The notes beneath the pieces were generated by a model. That model searched no databases, had not been told where the DNA came from, and saw only the letters and a program-made list of their open reading frames with translations. Positions 25,756 to 35,427 of a stretch of 64,000 nt of DNA are shown in pieces; within the stretch, counting starts at the first letter, position 1, and each line of letters starts with the position of its first letter. Made by a program: the position numbers and the translations under genes. Source of the DNA: Neorhizobium sp. UBA3556 (GTDB lineage Bacteria > Pseudomonadota > Alphaproteobacteria > Rhizobiales > Rhizobiaceae); assembly GCA_002376235.1 (NCBI GenBank), contig DFNX01000010.1, positions 226,075 through 290,074 of the forward strand, read 5' to 3'.

Positions 25756-26970
25756 TCAGCAGCAGTAAAGCTCGACCGGAAGGTCGCTGAACACTTCAGG
25801 CGCGCCGTCGGTGATCGCAAAGGTCTGGCCGACACCGGCAACCAGGCCGGTGGTCGCGTCGGGGATCATGATATGGACGAAGAACACCATGCCCGGTGTC
25901 ATGATCAGCGGATTGCCGGAATAGATCATCGGCGGCACATCCATCCAGGTCGGCTTGAAGGTGCAGCCCAGCGCATAACCGCAGGCGGCATACCGCGCCT
26001 TGGCAAAACCGGCATCGTCCAGCACGCGGCGATGGATATCGTCGAGTGTCCCGAGCGCCACCCCTGCCCTTGCGGCATCCTTGATGCCGTCGAGCGCTTC
26101 CTTCGCCACTTTCAGCATGTCGAACTGGCGCGGGTCCGGCTTGCCGGTCACCAGCGTATGCTCGACCACGACATGATAGCGGCAATGCGAGCCGGCGAGT
26201 TCGACCAGGATCTGGTCCTGTTCCTCGATCAGCCGCGGTCCGCCGATGCCACGGCCGTAAAGCGCGCGCGGCCCCGAATTGACCAGCGGCCCGCCGGAGG
26301 GAATGTCACCGCCACCGGAAAGCATCGAAGTCAGCGCCGCCCCCGAAAGCACGGTGTCGGGAATGCCGGGCTTCGTCGCATCGATCGCCGCCCGCACCGC
26401 GGCATCCGCCAGCTTGCCTGCCATGCGCACATGCTTGAGCTCGGCTGCGGATTTCACCAGTCGCCCGGTGCGGATGATGTCGGACGCATCCTCGGTGACG
26501 CAAAAACCGTCGAGCGCCGTATCGACCATCCGGGCATTGGCGCCGGTCAGGCCGTAGGTCGCATATTCGACACCGACCTTTTTGCCGGAAAGTCCCTTCT
26601 CGGCCATGATGGCGCGCAGGTCGTTGGCCGGATTGGCATCCTCGGCATTCAGCCAGACGCGCACATCGTCATAAAGCGACGCGACATTCGCCTGGCGAAG
26701 ATCCGGCGTGCGGGTCAAAAGCACGGTATCGCTGCCGTCATCGGCAAGCACCAGACCGGCCTGAAAGAACACGTAACCAGCCGTGTCATAACTCGTCAGC
26801 CAGTAATGGCTTTCCTGCGAAAACACGATCAGCGCATCGAGACCGCGCTCCCGCATCCGGCGACGTGTCGCGGCCAGACGCGTTTCGAATTCCGCCTGCT
26901 CGAACTTCAGCAAAGCCTGCCGGCCGCCGCGCGTTAAACCGGCAAACTCCTGGGGGACATACATGCTCAT
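25756..26970 (-). CDS. M24-family hydrolase lacking the metal site (creatinase/DoeA-like)
   Basis: A 404-residue pita-bread-fold protein with an N-terminal creatinase domain (YWLTSYDTAGYVFFQ) and a C-terminal M24 domain. The five metal ligands of aminopeptidase P appear replaced: the Asp pair reads ILVELAG and YHVVVEHT, the His motif reads ACGYALGCTF, and the two Glu positions read FFVHIMIPD and GQTFAITDG. Creatinase and ectoine hydrolase are metal-free members, so a C-N hydrolase on a small cyclic or guanidino compound is likely. It overlaps the ATPase gene by 4 bp. Close paralogue at 32046, more distant one at 39762. Confidence 0.82.
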   Translation of the reverse strand: MSMYVPQEFAGLTRGGRQALLKFEQAEFETRLAATRRRMRERGLDALIVFSQESHYWLTSYDTAGYVFFQAGLVLADDGSDTVLLTRTPDLRQANVASLYDDVRVWLNAEDANPANDLRAIMAEKGLSGKKVGVEYATYGLTGANARMVDTALDGFCVTEDASDIIRTGRLVKSAAELKHVRMAGKLADAAVRAAIDATKPGIPDTVLSGAALTSMLSGGGDIPSGGPLVNSGPRALYGRGIGGPRLIEEQDQILVELAGSHCRYHVVVEHTLVTGKPDPRQFDMLKVAKEALDGIKDAARAGVALGTLDDIHRRVLDDAGFAKARYAACGYALGCTFKPTWMDVPPMIYSGNPLIMTPGMVFFVHIMIPDATTGLVAGVGQTFAITDGAPEVFSDLPVELYCC

Positions 26971-28649
26971 GCGATTTCAAAAGCCTCCACGGGCGTATGA
27001 ACCGGCACCGCATCGAGCAGCGCCTTGGTATAGGGATCGCGATCCTCGGAACGCGCATCCGGCCTGTCGAAGAAATCGACCAGCTTGCCGTGATGCATGA
27101 CGGCGATGCGATGGGCGAGCTGGCGGATCAGGTTGAGGTCGTGGGTGATGAACACGCAGGCAGCGCCAGTATCCTTCTGCAGCTTGACCAGAAGTTCGGC
27201 CACCGCTGCCTGAACCGACACGTCGAGCGCCGCCGTCACCTCGTCGCAGATCACCAGTTCCGGTTCGGCCGCAAAGGCGCGGGCAATCGCCACGCGCTGT
27301 TTTTCACCGCCGGAAAGCTGGTGCGGATAACGATCGGCATAGTCTGCCGGCAGGCGCACCATTTCCAAAAGCTCGGCAATCCGCGCCTTGATCTTTTCAC
27401 GCGGCACGACGCCATAGAGTTTCAGCGGCCGTGCGATGATCGTGCCGATCTTCTGGCGCGGGTTGAGCGAGGCATCCGGGTGCTGGAAAACGATCTGTAC
27501 CCGCCGGCGATAAGTCCGATCGATCGCCTTGCGGCTACCGACCGTCGTGCCCTCGATTTCGAGATTGCCCTGAAAATCCTGCAGGCCGGCCAGAACCTTG
27601 GCGATCGTCGACTTGCCCGAGCCGCTTTCGCCGACGACGCCGAGCAATTCGCCCTTGCGAACCTCGAAATTGACGTCCCTGGCGCCCCAGAAGCCGACCT
27701 TTTCGGCATCCTCCGGCCAGAACATTTTCTGGATCTTCGATGGCGCGCCGTAATGCACGCCGATCCCGTCGAGCCTGATCAGCGTCTTCGGCTCGGCCGG
27801 CGCATCGACGCCGATCCAGCGGTCCGGGTTCGGCACCGCACCGATCAGCTGTTTGGTATAGGGCGCGGAAGGCCTGGCGAATACCTCGCCGACAAGCCCG
27901 CGCTCGACGATGACACCCTTGTGCAGCACCGAAACCTCGTCCACTACGCGGGAAACCAACCCGAGATCATGCGAGATATAAAGTGCTGAAACATTCGTCT
28001 CGTCGCGCAGCTGATTGAACAGGTCGAGGATCTGCCGCGCGGTCAGGATGTCGAGCGCCGTTGTCGGCTCGTCGAAAATGATCAGTTCCGGTTCGCAGGC
28101 AAAGGCGGTGGCGATCACCACACGCTGCTTTTCGCCGCCCGATGCCTCATGCGGAAACCGCTGCAGCATTTCCTTCGGCCTTGTGATGCCGGTGCGGGCC
28201 AGCGCCACTTCCGCTTCCGCCCAAGCCTGCGCTTTCGTCAGACCACGATGGCGCATCAACACTTCGGCGATCTGTTCGCCCAGGCGAATGGTCGGGTTGA
28301 GCGAGGTCGAGGGGTCCTGAAACACCATCGACATCCGCTTGCCGCGGATATCGGCCATCTGCCACGGCGTATGGTCCAGCAGTTCCTCGCCGGCAAGGCG
28401 AATGGCGCCGCCGGCTTCCACCGCGTTCGGCGGCAGATAGCGCATCACCGACCACGCCATCGAAGACTTGCCCGAGCCGCTTTCGCCGACGAGGCCGACC
28501 GTCTTTCCCTTCGGGATCGTCAGGTCGATATTCTTCAGAGCCGAGATGAGCCCGTTGGCGGTCTTGTAGGAAAGCGAATAGTTTATGATCGAGAGCGCCG
28601 GTTTTTCGGCACCGGCAATCACATCCTGCGTCATGGTCTCAAAGCTCAT
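26967..28649 (-). CDS. Fused dual-domain peptide ABC ATPase (DppD-DppF type)
   Basis: A 560-residue ATPase with two nucleotide-binding domains. Each has Walker A GESGSGKS; the signatures are SGGEKQR in both halves, with Walker B LIIFDEPTTALD and LVICDEVTAALD. It powers the importer encoded just upstream on this strand and overlaps both neighbouring genes by 4 bp. It is paralogous to the fusion ATPase at 21562 but differs in signature and linker, so the two systems are not a recent duplication. Confidence 0.92.
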   Translation of the reverse strand: MSFETMTQDVIAGAEKPALSIINYSLSYKTANGLISALKNIDLTIPKGKTVGLVGESGSGKSSMAWSVMRYLPPNAVEAGGAIRLAGEELLDHTPWQMADIRGKRMSMVFQDPSTSLNPTIRLGEQIAEVLMRHRGLTKAQAWAEAEVALARTGITRPKEMLQRFPHEASGGEKQRVVIATAFACEPELIIFDEPTTALDILTARQILDLFNQLRDETNVSALYISHDLGLVSRVVDEVSVLHKGVIVERGLVGEVFARPSAPYTKQLIGAVPNPDRWIGVDAPAEPKTLIRLDGIGVHYGAPSKIQKMFWPEDAEKVGFWGARDVNFEVRKGELLGVVGESGSGKSTIAKVLAGLQDFQGNLEIEGTTVGSRKAIDRTYRRRVQIVFQHPDASLNPRQKIGTIIARPLKLYGVVPREKIKARIAELLEMVRLPADYADRYPHQLSGGEKQRVAIARAFAAEPELVICDEVTAALDVSVQAAVAELLVKLQKDTGAACVFITHDLNLIRQLAHRIAVMHHGKLVDFFDRPDARSEDRDPYTKALLDAVPVHTPVEAFEIA

Positions 28650-29467
28650 CCGTGGCTCCTCTTGGGGTCGAGGGCGTCACGCAGGGCGTCGCCGAAAAGA
28701 TTGAAACCGAGTGCTGCAATGGCGATCGAAATACCGGGGATCGCCACGCACCAGGGATTGCGGAACATGAACTGGCGCGCTTCCGCCACCATCAGCCCCC
28801 ACTCGGTGCTCGGCGGCTGTGCGCCGAGACCAAGGAAGCCGAGCGTCGCACCAATCATGATGGCGAAGGAAACGCGGATCGTCGCCTCGACCACGATCGG
28901 GCTCAGCGCATTGGGCAGCACTTCGCAGGTAACGATATAGACGCCGGACTCACCGCGCGCGACCGCAGCCCGCACATAATCGCGGGTGCGCACGGAAAGG
29001 ACCGCGCTGCGGGCGATACGCGCCATGCCCGGTGCGAAGGCGATCGAGACCGCCAGCATCGCATGTTCCATGCCGCCGCCGAGAATGGTGACGATCAACA
29101 GCGTGAACAGCAGATCAGGAACGGCCAGAAGCCCGTCGAGAACGCGCATGATCGTACTGTCGACCCAGCCGCCGGAAACACCGGCGACAACCCCGATGAT
29201 CGAGCCGATTCCGACGCCGAGCAGGGTTGCTCCGACACCGAAGGCGACGGTCGAGGGCGCGCCGGTCAGAACGCGTGAAAGCAGGTCACGGCCGAACTGG
29301 TCGGTGCCGAACAGATGCGCCATCGACGGCCCCTGCAGGCGGTTCAGCGGATCGAAGGCCTGCGGATCGTAAGGCGCGATCATCGGACCGAAGATCGCGG
29401 CGAAAAGCACGATCGAAAGCAGCGCGGTGCCCATGATTGCGGTGGGGGATGAGAAGAAATTACGCAT
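28646..29467 (-). CDS. Dipeptide-type ABC permease (DppC family)
   Basis: A 273-residue permease with the DppC element LFGTDQFGRDLLSRVLTGA and coupling loop YVRAAVARGESGVYIVTCE. The frame is open to 29527, but the ATG at 29467 overlaps the end of the DppB-type gene by 8 bp and gives the normal short N-terminus (MRNFFSSPTAIM), so it is preferred. Confidence 0.9.
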   Translation of the reverse strand: MRNFFSSPTAIMGTALLSIVLFAAIFGPMIAPYDPQAFDPLNRLQGPSMAHLFGTDQFGRDLLSRVLTGAPSTVAFGVGATLLGVGIGSIIGVVAGVSGGWVDSTIMRVLDGLLAVPDLLFTLLIVTILGGGMEHAMLAVSIAFAPGMARIARSAVLSVRTRDYVRAAVARGESGVYIVTCEVLPNALSPIVVEATIRVSFAIMIGATLGFLGLGAQPPSTEWGLMVAEARQFMFRNPWCVAIPGISIAIAALGFNLFGDALRDALDPKRSHG

Positions 29468-30410
29468 AACGCACCCTCGGGTCGAGCAGGGCAATGACGA
29501 TGTCCGACAGAAGGTTGGACAGGGCATAGACGGCTGCGAGAAGCAGGGTCACGGCCTGGATGACGGGCAGGTCGCGGTTTTCCAGCGCATAGATCAGCAG
29601 CCGTCCGAGACCCGGCCAGGCAAAGATTTCCTCCACCACGATGATCCCGCCGAGCAGATAGCCGATATCGAGCGAGATGACGGCGATTGCCGGCGCCAGC
29701 GAGTTAGGCAGCGCATGCCGGCGGATCACCCGCTTCTCGGTCAGGCCCTTCAGCCTTGCTGCGCGAATATAGTCGGAAGACAGAACTTCCGACATTTCCG
29801 AGCGAACCTGCCGGGAAATATGCGCCATCAGCACGAGGCCGAGCGTTGCGGCGGGCAGAACGACATGCGCGCCAAAACCGGCGAGATTTTCCCACGGCGC
29901 AACGAAGCCGCCGGCAGGAAAAAGCCCGTGCTGGGGAGCCGCAAAGAAGACGAGCAGCAGCGTCGCGGTGACAAATTCCGGCAGCGCCGTGCCGAGATAG
30001 CTGAACAGGCCGAGGCCGAGATCCATGCCGGTGCCGCGCTTCAATGCAGCGAGCGCCCCAAGCGGGATGGCGGTGATGGTGACGGCAACCAGCGCCGTCG
30101 CCCCCAGCATGGCCGAGTTGACGAAGGCCTCGCCGACGACCTGGGTCACCGGCAAGGAGAGACGCAGCGAGGTGCCGAAGTCGCCGTGAAGAATACCGGC
30201 GACCCAGCTCAGATATTGCGCATACCAGGGCTGATCCAGATGCAGCTGCTTTTCGAGTGCGGCGACAGCTTCCGGGGTGGCATATTCACCTAAGATCATG
30301 ATCGCGGCATTGCCCGGCAGCATCGTCGTGATGGCGAACACGGCGAAGGTGACGATCGCCAGCACGAGCAGCACGGCCAGCAGGCGGCGAAGAAGATAAG
30401 CCCTGGTCAT
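29460..30410 (-). CDS. Dipeptide-type ABC permease (DppB family)
   Basis: A 316-residue permease with six predicted segments, the N-terminal AVFAITTMLPGNAAIMIL region and coupling loop YIRAARLKGLTEKRVIRRH. It starts 5 bp after the binding-protein gene with no hairpin between them, unlike the other three importer operons in this window. Confidence 0.92.
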   Translation of the reverse strand: MTRAYLLRRLLAVLLVLAIVTFAVFAITTMLPGNAAIMILGEYATPEAVAALEKQLHLDQPWYAQYLSWVAGILHGDFGTSLRLSLPVTQVVGEAFVNSAMLGATALVAVTITAIPLGALAALKRGTGMDLGLGLFSYLGTALPEFVTATLLLVFFAAPQHGLFPAGGFVAPWENLAGFGAHVVLPAATLGLVLMAHISRQVRSEMSEVLSSDYIRAARLKGLTEKRVIRRHALPNSLAPAIAVISLDIGYLLGGIIVVEEIFAWPGLGRLLIYALENRDLPVIQAVTLLLAAVYALSNLLSDIVIALLDPRVRYA

Positions 30411-30415
30411 GCGGA

Positions 30416-31966
30416 TCAGGCCTTATTCAGCCAGACGTTTTCGGCATAGTAGTAGCGGGACAGAGGCGCGATCGTCCAATCTTCCGCGCCCTTGCCGCTG
30501 GCGGTCAGGATGTCCTCGAAAATCGGCACGATATAGGGCGTTTCGTCCAGCTGCAGCTGCTGCGCCTTGGCGTAGAGTTCCTTGCGCTTGGCCGGATCGA
30601 CGGTGGCGCGGGCATCCGCAATCAGCTTGTCGAAATCCTTGTTCTTCCAGGCGGTGTCTTCATAGGAGGCGTTGGAGGTCAAAAGCAGGTTGAAGGTCGC
30701 GTCTTCGGTTGCCTGCATGCCCCAATAGCCCATGTAGAACTGACCCTTCATCCACACATTGGCGAGATAGGTGTCGTGCGGCATGGTTTCGACTTCGATG
30801 TCGAAGCCGGCCGGCAGCGCCATCTGCTTCAGCGCGATTGCCACCTGCGCGCGGATTGCCGGGCGGTTGGAGGCAACCAGCTTGATCTTGATTCCGTCCG
30901 GATAACCGGCCTCTGCCAGCAGTTTCTTTGCCCCAGCTGGATCATAGGCGATCTCGGGCGTGTCGATCGCATAGGGGAATTCCGGCGAAACGAGGTTGTC
31001 ATAGGCCGGGCGGCCGAGGCCTTCGAGCACGATATCGACCAGTGTCGGGCGATCGACCGACATGGCAAGCGCTTTGCGCACGCGCACGTCATCGAACGGC
31101 TTCTGGTCCTGGCGCATGGTGATGTTGACGAAGCGGCCCGATGGAATGCGCTGCGCGGTAATGCCGGTTGCGTCGGCGATGCGCTGGAAATCCGCCTGCT
31201 GGACGACCAGCATGACGTCTACGGCACCGGAAAGGAAGTTGGCGCTCTCGGCGGCAAGATCGGGGAACAGCATCATGTCGATACCGTCGAGATAGGGCTT
31301 GCCCTTGATGAAGTAGTTCTCGTTCTTGACGAGACGCACCATGCGGGCGCTGTCATATGTTTCCAGCTTGAACGGGCCGGTGCCGTTCGCCGTCGTGTCG
31401 AGCTTTTCGCGCGGACCGGAAAGAGCGGCCTTGGAGACGATGCGGGCATTGGCATGCGCCGTCGAGATCGGCAGGTCGGCAAACGGCGTCTTCAGCGTGA
31501 ACTTGACGGTCACCGGATCGACGGCCTCGATCTTCTCGATCATGTTGAGGACGGAACGGGCAGCGGCCGGAATGTCGGGATTGAGGATCGCCTGGAAAGT
31601 GGCAACCACATCGTCCGCCGTGCAGGGGGTGCCGTCATGGAAAACGATGCCCTTGCGCAGATAGAAGGTGAAGGTCTTGGCGTCTTCGCTACCTTCCCAG
31701 CGCTCGGCAAGATCGGCCATCGGCTTGTTGTCCGGGCCCATGCGGGTCAGGCCCGAATAGAGCATGTCAACCACCGGATATTCGGCAGGACCCGAGCAGT
31801 TCAGCACGTTCAGCGTTGCGATACGCGTCGAATGGCTGATCTTCAGCGTGCCGCCGGCCTTCGGCGTATCGGCAGCCAGCGCCTCGGAAAGGTCGAGGCC
31901 GGGAAGAAGCGCGGTTGCCGCAAGGCCCATCACCATGCTGCGGCGGGAAATCATAAAAGTCGTCAT
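30416..31966 (-). CDS. Peptide-type ABC substrate-binding protein with Tat-like signal
   Basis: A 516-residue SBP family 5 protein. The N-terminus SRRSMVMGLAATALLPG is a twin-arginine type signal, cleaved near residue 32 (ALAAD). The mature part has TLKISHSTRIATLNVLNCS and FYLRKGIVFHDG. Tat export suggests folding before export, but a Sec-compatible reading is possible. It is the second gene of the operon, 79 bp after the M24 gene, and should bind the compound that the two M24 hydrolases process. Confidence 0.9.
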   Translation of the reverse strand: MTTFMISRRSMVMGLAATALLPGLDLSEALAADTPKAGGTLKISHSTRIATLNVLNCSGPAEYPVVDMLYSGLTRMGPDNKPMADLAERWEGSEDAKTFTFYLRKGIVFHDGTPCTADDVVATFQAILNPDIPAAARSVLNMIEKIEAVDPVTVKFTLKTPFADLPISTAHANARIVSKAALSGPREKLDTTANGTGPFKLETYDSARMVRLVKNENYFIKGKPYLDGIDMMLFPDLAAESANFLSGAVDVMLVVQQADFQRIADATGITAQRIPSGRFVNITMRQDQKPFDDVRVRKALAMSVDRPTLVDIVLEGLGRPAYDNLVSPEFPYAIDTPEIAYDPAGAKKLLAEAGYPDGIKIKLVASNRPAIRAQVAIALKQMALPAGFDIEVETMPHDTYLANVWMKGQFYMGYWGMQATEDATFNLLLTSNASYEDTAWKNKDFDKLIADARATVDPAKRKELYAKAQQLQLDETPYIVPIFEDILTASGKGAEDWTIAPLSRYYYAENVWLNKA

Positions 31967-32045
31967 TCTCTTGCCCTCTGAAGTTGTTTTGACAGAAACC
32001 GGGGCGCTGTTTTTTGTGCTTTTCCCGGCTGTATTCCTCGACCCG

Positions 32046-33224
32046 TCAGCTGATCACGGTCAGCTCATCGGGTAATCCGGTCAGTATTTCCGGCGCGCCA
32101 TCGGTCACCAGCAGCGTGTGGCCCACGCCCATCGCCAGGCCCGTATCGGCATCGCCGTTCATCACATGGTAGAAAAGCGTCATGCCCGGCTGGCAGACGG
32201 TCGGGTTGCCGGAATAGATCATCGGCGGCACGTCCATGCTGGTCGGCGCAAAGGTGCAGCCCACCGAATAACCGGTCGCGCCGTAACGGGCGCGCTTGTA
32301 GCCGCCCTTGTCGAGACCATCGGCATAGACGTCGAAGATCTCGCCGAGCGTCGTGCCCGGACGAGCGATCTCGGTCATCTTTCTCAGCGTCTCCATGCCG
32401 ACGTCGTACATCTTGCGATGCGCATCGGAGACTTTTCCGAACAGGATCGTCCATTCGGTCTTCACATTGTAACGGCGATAGGCGACCGGATATTCGACGA
32501 GGATCTGGTCCTGCTCTTCCAGCCGGCGCGGATCGGAAACACCGCGACCATAAACGGCGCGCGGCCCGGAATTGAACAGCGGCGCATTCGGCGGCATGTC
32601 GGCGCCCTGGCCAAGGATCGAGGTGAGATAGGTTGCCTTGAGATCACTGTCGAGAATGCCCGGACGCGCAGCGGCGATCACGGCATTGAGCGAGTCATCG
32701 AGAATCCGGGCAGCCGTGCGGGTATATTCGATCTCCGCCGGCGACTTGCAGACGCGCAGCCAGCGGATCAGGTGGCGGTCGTCTTCCAGCTCGCACCAGT
32801 TCCCGATCGTCTGCTGCGTGCGATAGAGGTTCCAGCCGGTCAGGCCATGTGTATTGAGCTCGATAGCGATCTTTTTGCCGCCGAGGCCAAGTTCCTCAAG
32901 GATCACTTTCAGGTCGGCGGCCGGGTTTGCGTCCTCGGCATCCCACCAGATGCGGATATCCTCGATGATGCTCGTCTGACGCGCCTGCACCAGATCCGGG
33001 CGGCGGGTGAGAAGCACCGGCTTGCGACCGTCGGTCGGCACCACCAAGCACTGGTAATAGACGAAGCCGCCAGTGTCGTAGCCGGTCAGCCAGTACATGC
33101 TTTCCTGCGCAAACACGAGCATGGCATCTACGCCGCGCGCCGCAAGCTCGGCCCTCAGCCGGTCCTGTCGCTGCAGATGCTCCGCTTTCGAAAAGGGGAG
33201 GTTCGGTTGCGGCATGGCGCTCAC
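32046..33224 (-). CDS. M24-family hydrolase lacking the metal site (creatinase/DoeA-like)
   Basis: A 392-residue paralogue of the protein at 25756, sharing YWLTGYDTGGFVYYQ and the same losses at the five M24 metal positions (ILVEYPVA, GYSVGCTF, FYHVMNGD, GHTLLVTDG). Start GTG 33224 is chosen because AAAGGAC lies 6 bp upstream (33237-33231). In-frame ATGs at 33248 and 33215 are less well placed, and the frame further upstream is a shadow of the regulator gene. It is first in the minus-strand operon and its promoter region contains the TTGGTATACCACT box shared with the regulator. Confidence 0.83.
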   Translation of the reverse strand: MSAMPQPNLPFSKAEHLQRQDRLRAELAARGVDAMLVFAQESMYWLTGYDTGGFVYYQCLVVPTDGRKPVLLTRRPDLVQARQTSIIEDIRIWWDAEDANPAADLKVILEELGLGGKKIAIELNTHGLTGWNLYRTQQTIGNWCELEDDRHLIRWLRVCKSPAEIEYTRTAARILDDSLNAVIAAARPGILDSDLKATYLTSILGQGADMPPNAPLFNSGPRAVYGRGVSDPRRLEEQDQILVEYPVAYRRYNVKTEWTILFGKVSDAHRKMYDVGMETLRKMTEIARPGTTLGEIFDVYADGLDKGGYKRARYGATGYSVGCTFAPTSMDVPPMIYSGNPTVCQPGMTLFYHVMNGDADTGLAMGVGHTLLVTDGAPEILTGLPDELTVIS

Positions 33225-33277
33225 AGGATCGTCCTTTCGCAAGATCATCAAAGCTCGATGTTGCTTCACGATACGGT

Positions 33278-33290
33278 TTGGTATACCACT
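33278..33290. promoter_or_regulatory. TTGGTATACCACT operator, copy 1
   Basis: The perfect palindrome TGGTATACCA (33279-33288) lies inside the 13-mer TTGGTATACCACT in the 231-bp region between the divergent M24 operon and the GntR gene. The T-G-G-T-N-N-A-C-C-A form fits operators of FadR/FCD-type GntR proteins. The same 13-mer recurs at 38985. Confidence 0.75.
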
Positions 33291-33455
33291 CGTCAACCAG
33301 CGGAATACAAAAATTGCGTCGCACCGAAACCGTATGGAAAAAGGGATCGCTGAGGATAGACAGCCTTTGAGCGCAACAGCTGGTGACAACCGCCATAACG
33401 TGTGGCACCAGACAGTCATTTGAAGCCATCTCCTCAAGGGAGGGACCGGATATTT

Positions 33456-34115
33456 ATGCTGATTGAAACCGATAAGCGGCTGGCGCTGCAGGCCTACGAG
33501 CAGATATTGAACCTGATCCTTTCCGGCGCCGCCCAGCCCGGCGCGATGGTGACCGAACGTCGTCTGGCCGAAACGCTCAACATGTCGCGCACCCCGATCC
33601 GCGATGCGCTGCTGATGCTCGAAGGCGAAGGCCTGTTGATCCGTCAGGGAAGCCGCGGCCTGCAGGTCAAGCAGATGCGCATTGAAGACTATATGGACGC
33701 GCTGCAGGTGCGCCTGCTGCTCGAACCCGAAGCCGCGCGTCTTGCCGCAGGCCACATGCCGGCAGCAGCGCTGAATGAATTGGAAGCGGATCTGAAGACG
33801 CTTCTCGGCCATCCGGAAGGCGGCGAAGGCAAGCCCGATCGCGGCTCCGTGCGTGATGTCGATGATCGCCTGCATGGCGGCATAGGTGATGCGGCCGGCA
33901 ATCCGCAACTGGCCCATATCATCCGCACACTGCGTCGCCAGACCCAGATCTTCGACTTGCGGAGCATGCCTGAACGGTTCGACGCGACCTGCCGCGAACA
34001 TCTCGCCATCGTCTCGGCCCTGCGTGACGGACGTGGAGACGATGCCGCGCAGCTGATGCGCAACCACCTTTCCCATGTAAAAGACAGCATTATCGGAAGA
34101 CTGACCCGCGCATGA
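33456..34115 (+). CDS. GntR-family transcriptional regulator (FadR/FCD type)
   Basis: A 219-residue regulator. The winged HTH is at about residues 8-72 (VTERRLAETLNMSRTPIRDAL) and an all-helical FCD ligand domain follows at about 80-205, containing the usual metal-ligand histidines (DDRLHGGIGDAAGN, then CREHLAIVSALRDG). The start is ATG 33456, with AAGGGAGGG upstream. It overlaps the next gene by 4 bp. It is the likely ligand-responsive repressor acting at the two TGGTATACCA sites. The effector would be an organic or amino acid from the pathway. Confidence 0.9.
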   Translation: MLIETDKRLALQAYEQILNLILSGAAQPGAMVTERRLAETLNMSRTPIRDALLMLEGEGLLIRQGSRGLQVKQMRIEDYMDALQVRLLLEPEAARLAAGHMPAAALNELEADLKTLLGHPEGGEGKPDRGSVRDVDDRLHGGIGDAAGNPQLAHIIRTLRRQTQIFDLRSMPERFDATCREHLAIVSALRDGRGDDAAQLMRNHLSHVKDSIIGRLTRA

Positions 34116-35425
34116 CAGTTCTGGCAGAAAAGGCCGAGGTTGAAACCCTGGCGCTCAGCAACGCCGCACCGGTCGACATCCAGCTTGCCGAGCGCTTGTT
34201 CGACGAGCTTCGACGCCGCACCGGCACCAATCGCGGCATCACCCGGGCCTCTTATGGTCTTGGCGAACAGATCGCCCATGACATGGTGCGTCGCGAGGCG
34301 CGCAAGCTCGGGCTTGAAGTCACGACCGATCCCGGCTGCAATCTCTACATGACGATGAAAGGCCGTGAAGAAGGCCCAGGCATCTTCATCGGCTCGCATC
34401 TCGATTCCGTACCGATGGGCGGCAATTTCGATGGCGCGGCCGGTGTGCTGCTCGGCCTGTCGGTCATTTCCGGCTATGTCCGCGCCGGCATCCGTCCGCC
34501 GCGCGACATCACCGTCATGGCAATCCGCGCCGAAGAGAGCACCTGGTTCGGCGCATCCTATATCGGCAGCCGCGCCGCACTCGGTCGGTTGACGGGACGC
34601 GAACTCGATCAGGTCAAGCGCTCCTCCGACCAGATCTCGCTCGGCGCCGCCATCGATGCCGCCGGCGGCGACACGGAATTCCTGCGCTCGGCCCAGTCTT
34701 ATCTCGACCCAAAAAACATCGCGATGTTCATCGAACCGCATATCGAGCAGGGACCGGTGCTGATCGAGAGAAAGCTGCCGATCGGCATCGTCACCGGCAT
34801 TCGCGGCTCCTTCCGTTATCGCGAAGCCAGATGCATCGGAACCTATGCCCATTCGGGCGCGACCCCGCGCGAATATCGCAGCGATGCCGTTCGCGCCGCT
34901 TCCTCGCTGGTCGTCGAACTCGACAAGGCCTGGGACAGACTGCAGGCGGAGGGCGCCGATCTAGTCGTCACCTTCGGTCAATTTGCGACCGACGCCTCCG
35001 AGGCCGCCTTCAGCAAGATCGCCGGCAAGCTCTCTTTCGCGCTCGATGTCCGCAGCCAGGAGCCGGAAACGCTTTCAAAAATGCAGGCCGTCGTTGCCGA
35101 CGCGATTGCCCGCATCGAGGCCGACCATCGGGTCAAATTCGAACTCGGCCGTTTGACCGACAGCAAAGCGGCGAAGATGGACGACGCTATTGTCGCCTCG
35201 CTCGCCGGACTGGCAAAGGAGCATGGTATCGAGGCCGAGGTCATGGCCTGCGGTGCGGGCCATGATGCAGCGGTATTTGCCGATGCCGGCGTGCCGACCG
35301 GCATGGTCTTCATCCGCAATGCCAATGGCAGCCATAATCCGGACGAGCAGATGGAGATTGCCGATTTCACGCAGGCGGCAAGGCTCGTATCCGCGCTCTG
35401 CCTCGACCCGCCATTGAAAGCCTGA
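34112..35425 (+). CDS. M20-family N-carbamoyl-amino-acid/allantoate amidohydrolase-like enzyme
   Basis: A 437-residue Zn-dependent hydrolase of the AmaB/HyuC/AllC type. The metal-binding elements are all seen: GSHLDSVPMGGNFDGA (His, Asp), RAEEST (Glu), EPHIEQGP (His) and NGSHNPDE (His), with the lid/dimer domain in the middle. It should hydrolyse a C-N bond of an N-carbamoyl, ureido or N-acyl amino acid. It is translationally coupled to the GntR gene and is followed by a hydroxyacid dehydrogenase and the 5-oxoprolinase subunits. Confidence 0.88.
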   Translation: MTVLAEKAEVETLALSNAAPVDIQLAERLFDELRRRTGTNRGITRASYGLGEQIAHDMVRREARKLGLEVTTDPGCNLYMTMKGREEGPGIFIGSHLDSVPMGGNFDGAAGVLLGLSVISGYVRAGIRPPRDITVMAIRAEESTWFGASYIGSRAALGRLTGRELDQVKRSSDQISLGAAIDAAGGDTEFLRSAQSYLDPKNIAMFIEPHIEQGPVLIERKLPIGIVTGIRGSFRYREARCIGTYAHSGATPREYRSDAVRAASSLVVELDKAWDRLQAEGADLVVTFGQFATDASEAAFSKIAGKLSFALDVRSQEPETLSKMQAVVADAIARIEADHRVKFELGRLTDSKAAKMDDAIVASLAGLAKEHGIEAEVMACGAGHDAAVFADAGVPTGMVFIRNANGSHNPDEQMEIADFTQAARLVSALCLDPPLKA

Positions 35426-35427
35426 TC

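Noticed and set aside
33249..34076. Upstream extension of the M24 frame at 32046
   Set aside because: It is antisense to the GntR gene; GTG 33224 with a ribosome site gives the normal protein length.
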